In this document: piece by piece, positions 1-9,455 of the stretch
How the letters are laid out: every line of letters begins with the position of its first letter
How positions within the stretch are numbered: position 1 is the stretch's first letter
Assembly (NCBI GenBank): GCA_903915625.1
Contig: CAIWTN010000059.1
Location: 18,954-82,953 of the forward strand
Direction: 5' to 3'
Source: an uncultured Pseudomonadota bacterium
Lineage (GTDB): Bacteria; Bdellovibrionota_B; Oligoflexia; Oligoflexales; CAIYRB01
Length of the DNA stretch: 64,000 nt
Translations under genes and position numbers: made by a program
Notes under the pieces: model-generated
The model's input: the letters and a program-made list of their open reading frames with translations, nothing else
Told to the model about the DNA's origin: nothing
The model's database searches: none

Positions 1-2
1 CT

Positions 3-644
3 CGCGACCTGCCGAAGTCGATACCCGTGTGGTCTTTTGGTAACGGCGCGATCTACGGAGAGATTAAGGATGCTGCCAAGTTGCGGCCAGACTTAATCTG
101 GCGCCTGGGCTATTGCACGTTTGGCATCAGTGTCCTTGCTGATCGTTCCTACGCATGGCGCTCCCAGAGCGGTGAATTCGCCGTTGGGGCCTGGTCTGAT
201 GCACCGAACTTAGCTGGTGAGCCTTTACCCATAGAGCTGGGCATCCTGAGAGAGTTGCCGAAATACTTTAAGTGGCATCAAAATATAGATTGGCTACATC
301 GGCGTAAATGGCTGCTCAATACTGTAATTAATACGCTGGCGGCGGCGCGGCACCTCCCATGTAACGGCGATATATTGGCTGATTTGCCTATGCTAGCTGC
401 TGTGTTTACTGAAGCGTGGGACCTAGGTAAAACTCTGTGGGGTGACTGGCCGATGACTAAAGATGAGGCGTATCATGTGTTGTTACGACTCGTCGATACT
501 ACAGCCAACAATGAGAATTCCATGGCGCGTGATGTTCGTCTCGGCCGCCCGACCGAGTCTGATTACTTGGCAGGACTGGCAAAAGATACGCGTCGCTTTC
601 CTTTGTTAACTAGCTTGCATCGACAATTACAGGTGCAAGAGTAA
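3..644 (+). CDS. ApbA/PanE-like ketopantoate reductase family protein, C-terminal part (5' end lies outside the window)
   Basis: Frame is open to the left window edge; C-terminal pattern 'RRKWLLNTVINTLAAARH...SMARDVRLGRPTESDYLAG' resembles the ketopantoate reductase C-terminal helical domain. Confidence 0.6.
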   Translation, partial: RDLPKSIPVWSFGNGAIYGEIKDAAKLRPDLIWRLGYCTFGISVLADRSYAWRSQSGEFAVGAWSDAPNLAGEPLPIELGILRELPKYFKWHQNIDWLHRRKWLLNTVINTLAAARHLPCNGDILADLPMLAAVFTEAWDLGKTLWGDWPMTKDEAYHVLLRLVDTTANNENSMARDVRLGRPTESDYLAGLAKDTRRFPLLTSLHRQLQVQE

Positions 645-650
645 ACAACT

Positions 651-686
651 CGCCGTCTAGCATCACTTTTGTGACAATAGACGGCG
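651..686. terminator. Stem-loop between convergent genes
   Basis: CGCCGTCTA (651-659) pairs with TAGACGGCG (678-686), with inner TCAC/GTGA pairing; lies between convergent stop codons. Confidence 0.6.
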
Positions 687-703
687 TGCTGTGCCGGGGA
701 GGC

Positions 704-2098
704 TTAGTGGGCTACTGTGGGGAGACTTTGCGGAACTATGATTACATCGACGCGACGATTTTTCGCGCGTCCGGATGCAGTTTTGTTTGGAGCGACCGGT
801 TGTTGATCGCCAAGTCCCTCAGCGCGTAGCGTCAAGGGTTTGCCGTCGGTACTTGTGCGCTGTGCTTGCAGGTAGTCTTTCACAGCCTCTGCACGAGCTA
901 GTGAGAGATCTCTATTGGCTGCCGCGTTGCCAGTGGTATCGCTGTGGCCTTGGATCACGACCTCTGCTGGAGCAAACGTATCAATGACTTCAGAGACACG
1001 ATTTAACATGCCAAAGCGTGACGAGTTAAGTGCGTGCTGCCCCACCGCAAACCTCAGATCAGTCAGGCGGATGATAACCTTGCCAGCTTGTTGCAGCACT
1101 TGGGCTTCGGCTGATGAAAATTGCTGTTGTGCCGCCTTCACTTTATCTTGGAAGGCCTTACTTGCAGCAAGTTGCGCTGCTGTTTGCTCGGTTTGCTTAA
1201 GTTCGGAGGTAGTTTCCTCCAATTCCGTTTGCTTTTCTTTAAGGGCAGCTCGTTCGCTAGCCAGGCGTTCGCTTTGTGCTTCACGCTGCAGCGCGATGGC
1301 TTCACCATCTTCGGCATTTAATGCCTTGGATTCACGTGTAATCCGAAGTAGCCGATCGGCACTCTTTAAAAGATCGCCCTCCTTGGATTCGAGAGCTGCT
1401 CTATCTTTCAGATTGACCGTAACGTAGCTATCAGCCTCTTTGATTTTGGCATCGAGGTCTGCAAGGGTTCGCGGGGCAAACTTTTTCGCTCCCTCGCGCA
1501 GCGCCTGTTCCCGACTATGCTTTGCTGGGCCTGTGACCGAAGTGTGTAGTGAATTTGATTCAACTGCAGCAAATTCTTTTTGCAATTCTAGCCGTTTTTT
1601 CAGTGCTGAAGCCTTATCGTGATCTTCAAGGTCTTTGCCGATGCTGCGTAATTCTTTGTCTGCATTTTCAAAGCCTTTGCGATCGAATTCCCGTGCATTG
1701 GCGGCAAGGGCAGCGCGGCGTGCGCTTAGCACCTCAGGCATTACGTCTTGGGCGGCTTTGGTCGCTTCCTCAGCCTTTTTTAGGTAGGCAAGACCACCAG
1801 CCACACTTTTAAGAACCGCTTCATTACTAGCATTTTTGCTGCGTAACCTTTTCGCTTCAGTGAGGTGCTCGCTGACCTCTTTAAAACTATCTGGCGCTAA
1901 AACGTCCGCTTGGTCTGCCAGAGCCGCCTCACGTCCGGCCTCTAACTTGCTGATTTCAGCTGAGGGATCAGCGTTGGCAGGCAGTTGCTCGATGGGGACA
2001 CTTTGGCAACCTGCAGAAACCAGCATCAGCGATAAGTATCCTACAGCCTGCATCTTCCGAATCTGTTGCATAAAGTACCTCGAAGTATGTGTTTGCAC
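704..2098 (-). CDS. OmpA-family lipoprotein with long coiled-coil N-terminal region
   Basis: Lipobox 'MLVSAGC'; C-terminal OmpA-like domain 'VVIQGHSDTTGNAAANRDLSLARAEAVKDYL...GRAKNRRVDVII'. Confidence 0.85.
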   Translation of the reverse strand: MQTHTSRYFMQQIRKMQAVGYLSLMLVSAGCQSVPIEQLPANADPSAEISKLEAGREAALADQADVLAPDSFKEVSEHLTEAKRLRSKNASNEAVLKSVAGGLAYLKKAEEATKAAQDVMPEVLSARRAALAANAREFDRKGFENADKELRSIGKDLEDHDKASALKKRLELQKEFAAVESNSLHTSVTGPAKHSREQALREGAKKFAPRTLADLDAKIKEADSYVTVNLKDRAALESKEGDLLKSADRLLRITRESKALNAEDGEAIALQREAQSERLASERAALKEKQTELEETTSELKQTEQTAAQLAASKAFQDKVKAAQQQFSSAEAQVLQQAGKVIIRLTDLRFAVGQHALNSSRFGMLNRVSEVIDTFAPAEVVIQGHSDTTGNAAANRDLSLARAEAVKDYLQAQRTSTDGKPLTLRAEGLGDQQPVAPNKTASGRAKNRRVDVIIVPQSLPTVAH

Positions 2099-2256
2099 TC
2101 GTCAGTGCCAGTCGCACTGCAAGCGGAATGCCAATGTCATCGATGTGTCCGAAGATTTTGGATGGTGCACTTTAAAATTATCTGGGGTAATGCATTTTTG
2201 CGGAGCCGAAAGGCATACGCATGACTGTTCCCATCCTATAAAAAAGGAACGAACAC

Positions 2257-2592
2257 ATGATCTCGGACCTCCAAAACAACAGTTCCCCGATAAAATCACT
2301 ATATGCTGACGACGATTTGATTGCGGAGATCCTGCCTGCTTTCGTTCACAATTTGCCCAAATATGTCGAGCAGCTGCGTGTCGCAATTTGCACAGGAGAT
2401 ATCGTCGCTGCCGCTAAAGTTTGTCACGATTTGAAGGGTACTGCTGGCGGCTACGGCTACCCGCAAATTGGTAGCCTGGCGCAGACATTAGAGGATGAGG
2501 TCAAGGGCGGCTTTGATTTACCTGAGGCTAGTATTCTGTTGGAGCAGATCGCTAGGCTATGCCACCTGGCGATGCTTGGTCTAGATCACTAA
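2257..2592 (+). CDS. Hpt (histidine phosphotransfer) domain protein
   Basis: 'AAKVCHDLKGTAGGYGYPQIGSLAQTLE' matches the Hpt H-x-L-K-G-x-A motif; purine-rich RBS upstream. Confidence 0.8.
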   Translation: MISDLQNNSSPIKSLYADDDLIAEILPAFVHNLPKYVEQLRVAICTGDIVAAAKVCHDLKGTAGGYGYPQIGSLAQTLEDEVKGGFDLPEASILLEQIARLCHLAMLGLDH

Positions 2593-3052
2593 CAATACTG
2601 AGCCCGTGGGGATGCCCGCCTGCGGCCAGGCGCTTTAACAGCCGGTCGCGCTGTAGCACGGCGCGCGCAGTTGCTAGAATCTGATATGGCCCTTCCGACT
2701 TGTGAATAAAAGCACGCACTGACGAGGGCCATTCAGTACTCTGGTGGTCCAGGTTAAAGTCTTTACCGCTCACGAGTATGACTGGGACCTGGACGACAAA
2801 CATATCGAGATATTCCGCTAACTCATCGCCTCTGATTGAATCCATATAAACATCAATGATGGCGATGTCATAGTCCTTGATGCGGGCGAATGGTCCCATT
2901 GCGTAGAGCGACTGGAAATAATTGGGGGCAAAGCCGAAATTGCGTGCAGTCGCTGAAATCAATGCGCCAAAATAGGGATCGTCATCGAAGATGACCAGTT
3001 TGTCTTGTGGCGGCTGTTGCTGAATCTTGGAATTAGCGATGTTCGTATTCAT
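2552..3052 (-). CDS. Stand-alone response regulator receiver protein
   Basis: 'LVIFDDDPYFGALI', 'IAIIDVYMD', 'VILVSGKD', 'FIHKSEG' receiver signatures. Confidence 0.75.
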   Translation of the reverse strand: MNTNIANSKIQQQPPQDKLVIFDDDPYFGALISATARNFGFAPNYFQSLYAMGPFARIKDYDIAIIDVYMDSIRGDELAEYLDMFVVQVPVILVSGKDFNLDHQSTEWPSSVRAFIHKSEGPYQILATARAVLQRDRLLKRLAAGGHPHGLSIVSDLDQASPGGIA

Positions 3053-3109
3053 TTTTACTTCTCCTACAGTATCCGGATCAGCATCTTAAGAACTTTTGAA
3101 CTCTCAAGT

Positions 3110-3574
3110 TTAATTCAGGTTGGCAGCCTGTGCTTTAGGGGGCCAATGTCCGTTCAACAGCTCAACAGCATTTTCTAGGATGGAGTGTGCACCTTCCTTT
3201 TTGCACTGAAAGCGTCGGATACAGCGGGGCCAAGTTTGGCGTTCAGTGGCGCTGATGTCCGAGCCGCTAATGACTACGACCGGCAGGTCATCAAAGAAGA
3301 CGTCAATATATTCAGCGATCTCGGGCCCTTTAAAGGACTCAAGATAATAGTCGAGAATCACCACATCGTAATCTTGGAGCGAAGCAAATGAAGGCATGTC
3401 CGCGAGTGACGCATACGCAGTGACGGGAATGCCTTGGGCCTCGCATATGAGACGAAATAATGAGCGGAACCACTCATCATCGTCGATCAGTAGCAGGCCC
3501 TTTTTGCGATATGGGATAACGCTTGGTTGGATAAGACCCTTCTGCTCTCTTAGGTTGTTTTCTAACCAGTACAT
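3110..3574 (-). CDS. Stand-alone response regulator receiver protein, paralogue of the neighbour
   Basis: 'LLLIDDDEWFRSLF', 'VVILDYYLE', 'VVVISGSD', 'QCKKEGAHSIL'. Confidence 0.75.
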   Translation of the reverse strand: MYWLENNLREQKGLIQPSVIPYRKKGLLLIDDDEWFRSLFRLICEAQGIPVTAYASLADMPSFASLQDYDVVILDYYLESFKGPEIAEYIDVFFDDLPVVVISGSDISATERQTWPRCIRRFQCKKEGAHSILENAVELLNGHWPPKAQAANLN

Positions 3575-3823
3575 GATGCGTCTCCTGCTGTTGGTCGTCG
3601 CAAATCTTTACTTATGAACATGGGTCATTGTGGCACTCTGCAAAATCCATTCCATGTATTCAGCTTCCTCTTGAACCGCGTCAGCAAGCATGTTGGCCGG
3701 CCAGTCTGTTTCTGGGCGTTTATTATTGTAGGAAAAATCCTACACATGATGGTGATTAGTGACAGTTATGACAGATCATGTCGTCATCATACAAAAGTGC
3801 GGATGAGAGTCCCTTAAATGCAT

Positions 3824-3856
3824 TGTGGGTGGTGCGCCATGTACGCACCACCCACA
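3824..3856. terminator. Perfect 13-bp inverted repeat, probable stem-loop/terminator
   Basis: TGTGGGTGGTGCG (3824-3836) - CCATGTA - CGCACCACCCACA (3844-3856); intergenic. Confidence 0.5.
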
Positions 3857-4031
3857 TCAACGCGGATCGCCATAAAGGCTTCCACGGGTTTATCTCGCTA
3901 GGCGGTTGGTGACAGGTTTGTTCGTGAGGGGATCACTGTGCCTGCCTAGCGGTCGTTTCCTCTTAGCAATCTGTGTGCCAACTTTTTTGACTTCTCGGAC
4001 TTCTGCGATTTTGAAACAGAGATGAACCCAG

Positions 4032-4385
4032 CTAAACCGCAATGCGTCGGCCGCAGTCCATAAGGTACGACTGTGCATCACGTAAGTCTTCAAGGTCGCT
4101 ATGCGCAGTAGCTATTTCGAGTCTTCTGGCCGCCAGCGCAAGCTGTTCGAAGCCAAATGTCGCTGCTTCACCGCAAAGCCGATGGCAAAGGCGCTTTAAT
4201 TCGACGAATTCGTTGGATTCAAAAGCGCTGGTGATTTGTGCGAGGATTTCCGGCAGGGCTGCTACATACTCCACTACTAACGGTCCAAGTAATTGATGGT
4301 CAGCGTAGAGAGACCGTAACTGCGCAGGGAGGGGGTCGGCTCTTTCACGTTCACTTTTGGTTGTCGGAGGATCCCCGTCCGGCAT
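4032..4385 (-). CDS. Hpt domain protein
   Basis: 'VELKRLCHRLCGEAATFGFEQLALAARRLE' resembles the Hpt phospho-His helix; start codon directly abuts the stop of the upstream NtrC-type gene (TAGATG). Confidence 0.7.
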   Translation of the reverse strand: MPDGDPPTTKSERERADPLPAQLRSLYADHQLLGPLVVEYVAALPEILAQITSAFESNEFVELKRLCHRLCGEAATFGFEQLALAARRLEIATAHSDLEDLRDAQSYLMDCGRRIAV

Positions 4386-5867
4386 CTACCGAAAGCTCCC
4401 CTTGTCAAAGCCGTATCGGTTCATGAGTCGGTAGATGTCTGCTCTATAGCGTCCTGAGATGCGTGCAGCTTCAGAAATATTACCGCCACTTAGTTGTAGC
4501 AGATTCTCTATGTATGTCTTCTCGAAGCACTGCTTCGCTTCAGTAAGCGGCAATACAAATACGGACCTGTTTAGTCCTTCCTCTGGTGCCGGGATACCCG
4601 CTTTCAGATTTAGGTGCTGGAACACGTCGTTGATGCACAGCTCATCGTCGACAGATAGTACTACTGCGCGCTCAATTGCATTTTGCAGCTCTCGCACGTT
4701 GCCGGGCCAATCATAGGCCATCAGCCGCGCCAGCACTGCTGGGCTGGGTGGCCGCACCGTCTTGGCAAAGCGCTGGTTGAACTGCTCCAAAAAATGATTA
4801 GTCAAATGCGGAATATCTTCAATGCGGTGCCGCAGCGGTGGAATCCGGATCACTACTACCGATAAGCGGTAGTAGAGGTCTTCGCGGAATCGCTTGCTCT
4901 TTGCTTCATCTAAGATGTCGCGGTGCGTCGCCGCAATAACCCTAGTATTGATGTTGATTGGTGTACTGGAGCCAATTGGTGTTACTTGTCTTTCCTGCAG
5001 TACGCGCAGCAGTTTGGTCTGCAACGCCAGTGGCATGTCGCCGATTTCATCGAGCAGCAGTGTACCGGTGGAGCACACTTCAAAGATTCCCTTGCGATCG
5101 CATTTAGCATCGGTGAAGCTACCCTTGCGATGGCCGAATAGTTCAGATTCAAGCAACTGTTCTGGAATCGCACCGCAATTGATGGCATTAAAACGTTCCG
5201 TAGAACGCAGCGACGTTTGGTGGATAGCTCGAGCCACCACCTCTTTACCGGTACCGGATTCGCCTAGAATGAGCACAGTCGAGTCGACTTTGCGAATCTT
5301 GTCGATCATCGTCAGCATTTCTTTGATGGCGTTACTTTCGCCAACCAGTCCGAGAGCTTTGCGATGATCCGATGTCAGTTGAAAGGATTCTTTAAAAGGA
5401 GGTGCTAGATGTGCGTTAATTTCCGCAAGAATCTTCTCCGGCTCAGTGCCTTTGGCAAAAAATCCTGTAGCACCGCGTCGCATACACTCGACCGCGCGCT
5501 CGATTGAACCGTATGAAGTGAGAATGAACACTTTGGTCGAAGGCGTCATCTTGAGGATAAATGGTAGGCCATTCGACCCTTCTTCGTTGCCTAGCTGCAG
5601 GTCGAGCAGCACCGCGTCAAAGTAGTACTGTGTTAATAGCTCTTTGGTTGATTTGAGATCGCGGCTGGTATGAGTGATGAATCCTGCAGCCGTCAGGAAG
5701 GTCTCGTAAAACTGCGTCACTAACTCGTCGTCGTCGACGAGTAAAATACGACCCATGTACTTGGCTGCAGCCATTGCTTTACTCAAGCCTCTTGAGGTTG
5801 GATGCCATGCACGGCAGGAGCATAGCTCCCATTCACTGTCTTGTCGCAAAAAATTTAGGACGACCAT
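4386..5867 (-). CDS. NtrC-family sigma-54-dependent response regulator (receiver-AAA+-Fis HTH); the true start may be about 5774 or 5756
   Basis: Receiver 'RILLVDDDE...AVLLDLQLG'; Walker A 'GESGTGKE'; 'FREDLYYRL'; C-terminal Fis-type HTH 'GGNISEAARISGRYRADIYRLMNRYG'. Confidence 0.93.
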   Translation of the reverse strand: MVVLNFLRQDSEWELCSCRAWHPTSRGLSKAMAAAKYMGRILLVDDDELVTQFYETFLTAAGFITHTSRDLKSTKELLTQYYFDAVLLDLQLGNEEGSNGLPFILKMTPSTKVFILTSYGSIERAVECMRRGATGFFAKGTEPEKILAEINAHLAPPFKESFQLTSDHRKALGLVGESNAIKEMLTMIDKIRKVDSTVLILGESGTGKEVVARAIHQTSLRSTERFNAINCGAIPEQLLESELFGHRKGSFTDAKCDRKGIFEVCSTGTLLLDEIGDMPLALQTKLLRVLQERQVTPIGSSTPININTRVIAATHRDILDEAKSKRFREDLYYRLSVVVIRIPPLRHRIEDIPHLTNHFLEQFNQRFAKTVRPPSPAVLARLMAYDWPGNVRELQNAIERAVVLSVDDELCINDVFQHLNLKAGIPAPEEGLNRSVFVLPLTEAKQCFEKTYIENLLQLSGGNISEAARISGRYRADIYRLMNRYGFDKGSFR

Positions 5868-6070
5868 GTCATGCAGTTCTTCTCAGTAGATATCAACAGG
5901 AAACTATAGTTTCGTAGTGATCAAGGCTTGTTATCTGGCCATCAATTCCATCTGATCGTTGACGTCCCAGCGCTGATGCATTATTTCGTCTCTCATTCAC
6001 GAAGGTTGCGTTGACCACTGCCGTCTGGTGGGCTGGCGGCGCGGCGAGACTCATCAACTCAGGGGGGCGC

Positions 6071-7078
6071 ATGCCAGCACTCAAAGACCTTCTCAGTGAC
6101 ATCGCAAGGGACCCCTCAGGTGCAACCCTCAAGGCCCACTGTTACGGCGGTTTGACGGCTGATCAACGGGCTGCGTTAGCGGCGCGGGACCACGCAACCT
6201 ACACCGGCAAGGTGCGGGATGTGGTGACGGATGGCGATGAGCTACTGATCGTCCATTCCGATCGTCTGACTGCCTTCGACAAGCTTATTGGTATGGTCCC
6301 TTACAAAGGCACCATACTGACCGAGATTTCCGAGTTTTGGCTAAATGAAGCCAAGAAAGTGGTGCCAACGCATCTGCTCAGTCGACCACATGAGCGAGTG
6401 CTTCGTGTCGAGCGGGCCACTCCATTTAAAGTCGAGGTCGTGGTGCGTGGTTATATGGCGGGCAGTATGCAGCGCGCCTATGCCAAGGGAGAGCGCTTAT
6501 TTTGCGGTGAAATCTTGCCGGACGCTCTGCAGCCTTACGGCAAACTACCGCGCAACATCATTACGCCGACGACTAAAGCTGCGGCATTTGAGCACGATGA
6601 AAATACTTCCCCCGCTGAGCTGATATCTGCGGGCGTGGTGAGCCAAGCAGAGTGGGACGAGATTAGCACTAAGGCTTTGCGGTTATTTGCCCACGGGCAG
6701 ACCGTGCTCGAGCGTTCAGGATGGTTGCTAGTCGATACCAAGTACGAGTTCGGTCGCACCAAATCTGGTGACATTAAGGTCATCGATGAGATTCACACGC
6801 CTGACTCAAGTCGCTTGTGGTTGGCTAAGACCTATGCCGAGCGCTTAGCGGCAGGGGCAACTCCCGACATGTTGGACAAAGAAATTGTCCGCCGTTACCT
6901 ATTGGCGCAAGGGTTCAGTGGCGAAGGCCAAGTACCCGTAGTACCCACGGCACAACTGGTCGAGTTAGCATCAGTGTATCTGCAGGTCGCCGAGACTTTG
7001 GTGGGTAAGCCTCTGCAAACGCAAGGTCCGGGGCTGGTCGATCTGTTAGCTTTGGTTAGCGGCCCAACCAAGGCCTGA
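6071..7078 (+). CDS. purC: Phosphoribosylaminoimidazole-succinocarboxamide synthase
   Basis: SAICAR synthetase motifs 'YTGKVRDVV', 'LLIVHSDRLTAFD', 'VEVVVRGYMAGS', 'LLVDTKYEFG', 'DEIHTPDSSRLW'; the ORF-track start at 6011 is probably too early. Confidence 0.95.
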   Translation: MPALKDLLSDIARDPSGATLKAHCYGGLTADQRAALAARDHATYTGKVRDVVTDGDELLIVHSDRLTAFDKLIGMVPYKGTILTEISEFWLNEAKKVVPTHLLSRPHERVLRVERATPFKVEVVVRGYMAGSMQRAYAKGERLFCGEILPDALQPYGKLPRNIITPTTKAAAFEHDENTSPAELISAGVVSQAEWDEISTKALRLFAHGQTVLERSGWLLVDTKYEFGRTKSGDIKVIDEIHTPDSSRLWLAKTYAERLAAGATPDMLDKEIVRRYLLAQGFSGEGQVPVVPTAQLVELASVYLQVAETLVGKPLQTQGPGLVDLLALVSGPTKA

Positions 7079-7475
7079 GACGTTCAGAGAAGTTGAGGGC
7101 ATCGCCGTCCTTACACAGATAACCATCGTAGCCCGAGTTCAGGGCGGCTTGCCTGTGATCGTCATCAGAATGGCCGCTTAATGCCACGAGCGGCCGATTA
7201 AACCCCGCCCTTCTCAGCATAGATGCTGCTTCCAGGCCTGTGGTAATCGGCATTTCAATGTCCATGACGACTAAATCAAAATTGCGCGTTAATGCCAGCG
7301 CAATGCCTTGCTGGGCAGTGGTGGTCGTCGTAACCAGAGCACCCTCTGTTTCCATGATCCGCTGATAAAGTAAGCACAAATCAGCAGAATCATCGATGAG
7401 GAGGATGCTCTTCCCCAGAAGAAATCCTTCTCGCTCAGCACTCTTTACATCCGACGGGGCTTTCGACTGGATCAC
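7056..7475 (-). CDS. Stand-alone response regulator receiver protein
   Basis: 'ILLIDDSADLCLLYQRIM', 'LVVMDIEMPITTGLEA', 'LVALSGHSD', 'GYLCKDGD'. Confidence 0.85.
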   Translation of the reverse strand: MIQSKAPSDVKSAEREGFLLGKSILLIDDSADLCLLYQRIMETEGALVTTTTTAQQGIALALTRNFDLVVMDIEMPITTGLEAASMLRRAGFNRPLVALSGHSDDDHRQAALNSGYDGYLCKDGDALNFSERLRPWLGR

Positions 7476-7541
7476 TTTAATGACCCCCTAAGCATCATGA
7501 GTTGAGTCTTGATGTAAAAATAGTATCACCGAGATGGATGG

Positions 7542-9455
7542 TCAACGCTGTACATCAGCTTGTCCGGCCTTATCACTGCGCCCGATGTTCAGCTGGCGTT
7601 GTTTCTTAAGATCCCAGAATGCTTGCAGAATTTTTCCTGCAATCGGAGCGGCCGAGCGCCCACCGCCAGAAACTTTGTCGTGTTCACTGACCACCGCAAT
7701 GGCAATCTCTGGGTTGTCAGCAGGGGAGAAGGCGGCGAACAGTGCATGCTCACGCCAGTTCATACTCACATCTCTTTGCGTCTTACCCATATTCTTACTT
7801 AGGCCGACGACCTGAGCGGATCCAGTTTTGCCGGCAACGGTGACTCCCGGCACCGCAGCGTTTTTGCCAGTGCCTTCCTTATCCATAACAACGGCCATCA
7901 GGCCTTCTTTCACCAAGCGGAAATTTTCGGTCTTGATTTTGTCTATGCGGCGCACCAATTCGGGCTCTTGCATGAGCACTGTTTCACCGATTGGATTGAT
8001 CACTCGTTTGACTAAAAATGGCCGCCACAGGTTGCCGTCGTTGCCAATGGTGGCGAACAAATTAGCCAGCTGAAGTGGGGTCACTCCGTCATAACCCTGG
8101 CCGATGGCGACGCTTGGAGTTTCGCCCGTGCTCCAAGGGAGATGCCAAGTTAGCTTTTTCCACGCGGTGGTAGGCACCAATCCGGGTTGCTCAAAATTAA
8201 GAAGCAGTCCGGTTTTTGCACCTAGGCCCAGCATTTGTGCATATTTGGCGATGCGGTCGACCCCGAGTTCGACTCCGACGTTGTAAAAGTAAACATCGCA
8301 GGACTTCATGAGGGCCCGGCGTAAATTGACATTGCCGTGGCCGCCGTGTTCCCAGCAGTGATAGGTCTGGCCGCCCAGAGTATAGTGTCCTGGGCAGAAG
8401 AACGTTGTGTTGGCGTTGATGATGCCCTCTTCCAGGCCAGCCAAAGCAACGACGGCCTTATAAGTACTGCCAGGCATGTAGACGCCGCCTGTAGTCTTAT
8501 CCAAAAAGGGTTTGAACGGGTTAGCGACAAGCGAGCGGTACATTTCTTCGGTCAAGCCGCCCTGGTAAACGTTAGGGTCATAGCCAGGCTCGCTGACCAT
8601 AGCGAGAATCTCGCCACTTTGTGGATTCAGAACGACCACCGCGCCATTCTTACCGCGAAAGGCCTCACGAGTGATGCGCTGCAGTTCCATATCCAGCGTC
8701 AGCACTAAATCCGACCCGGCCTGGGCAGGAACAAGGGGTAATTCTATACCGCTTCTATTCGGAGCCTCGACTTGCCGGCCAAACGCATCAACTTGAATCA
8801 GTCGGTGGCCGCGTTTACCACGCAAGTATTTTTCCCAGCGTGATTCCAGGCCTTGTTTGCCGACTAAATCGCCCGCTCTATAGGGGCTTTCACCGTCTTT
8901 GCCACTGTCGGTCAGTTCGTTTTTGCCAATCTCGCCGAGGTATCCCACCATGTGTGATGGTGTATCCACCTTGTAATCACGCCTGGGCGCGACTGATATA
9001 TCGATGCCTGGTAAAAATATTTTGTTTGATTGGATGGTCGCTACTTCGTGCAGCGAAAGGTTTCGTTTGAGGTTGACTGGTAAATACTTAGGCTGTCCGC
9101 GACTCATAAAAAGGCGACGTTCGAAGGCATGAACAGGGATGTGTAAGAGGCGGCCCAAAATTTTAAATGTCGTCTGCGTGTCTCTGACAAATTGTGGCAC
9201 GTACACTAAATCGAAATAAGGGCGATTACCGAGCACGACTTGCCCGTTACGATCGAAGATTAAACCCCTTGGCGCAGCCAATTCGATATATTGGATGCGA
9301 TTAGTTTCCGCTATGCGTTTATAGAGGTCACCCTTGTAAATCTGGACGTACCATAGACGTATCAGGAGCAGTCCGGTGACGCCCAGAAACAGCATGTTGA
9401 CCCATAGAAAGCGACTTTCTACGATCCGGCGCTCAGCTTGAAAGATGCGCCGCAT
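7542..9455 (-). CDS. mrdA: Penicillin-binding protein 2 (peptidoglycan transpeptidase)
   Basis: 'PGSTYK' SxxK, 'SCDVYFYN' SxN, 'VAGKTGSAQ' KTG motifs; MreC/MreD genes adjacent. Confidence 0.93.
   Translation of the reverse strand: MRRIFQAERRIVESRFLWVNMLFLGVTGLLLIRLWYVQIYKGDLYKRIAETNRIQYIELAAPRGLIFDRNGQVVLGNRPYFDLVYVPQFVRDTQTTFKILGRLLHIPVHAFERRLFMSRGQPKYLPVNLKRNLSLHEVATIQSNKIFLPGIDISVAPRRDYKVDTPSHMVGYLGEIGKNELTDSGKDGESPYRAGDLVGKQGLESRWEKYLRGKRGHRLIQVDAFGRQVEAPNRSGIELPLVPAQAGSDLVLTLDMELQRITREAFRGKNGAVVVLNPQSGEILAMVSEPGYDPNVYQGGLTEEMYRSLVANPFKPFLDKTTGGVYMPGSTYKAVVALAGLEEGIINANTTFFCPGHYTLGGQTYHCWEHGGHGNVNLRRALMKSCDVYFYNVGVELGVDRIAKYAQMLGLGAKTGLLLNFEQPGLVPTTAWKKLTWHLPWSTGETPSVAIGQGYDGVTPLQLANLFATIGNDGNLWRPFLVKRVINPIGETVLMQEPELVRRIDKIKTENFRLVKEGLMAVVMDKEGTGKNAAVPGVTVAGKTGSAQVVGLSKNMGKTQRDVSMNWREHALFAAFSPADNPEIAIAVVSEHDKVSGGGRSAAPIAGKILQAFWDLKKQRQLNIGRSDKAGQADVQR

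Noticed and set aside
915-1427. 170-aa plus-strand ORF
   Set aside because: Lies wholly antisense to the OmpA-family lipoprotein; Ser/Arg-rich composition typical of a shadow ORF.
1836-2309. 157-aa plus-strand ORF spanning the start of the Hpt gene
   Set aside because: Mostly antisense to the OmpA-family gene and out of frame with the supported Hpt CDS.
4894-5367. 157-aa plus-strand ORF
   Set aside because: Antisense to the conserved AAA+ domain of the NtrC-type regulator; no own motif or RBS.
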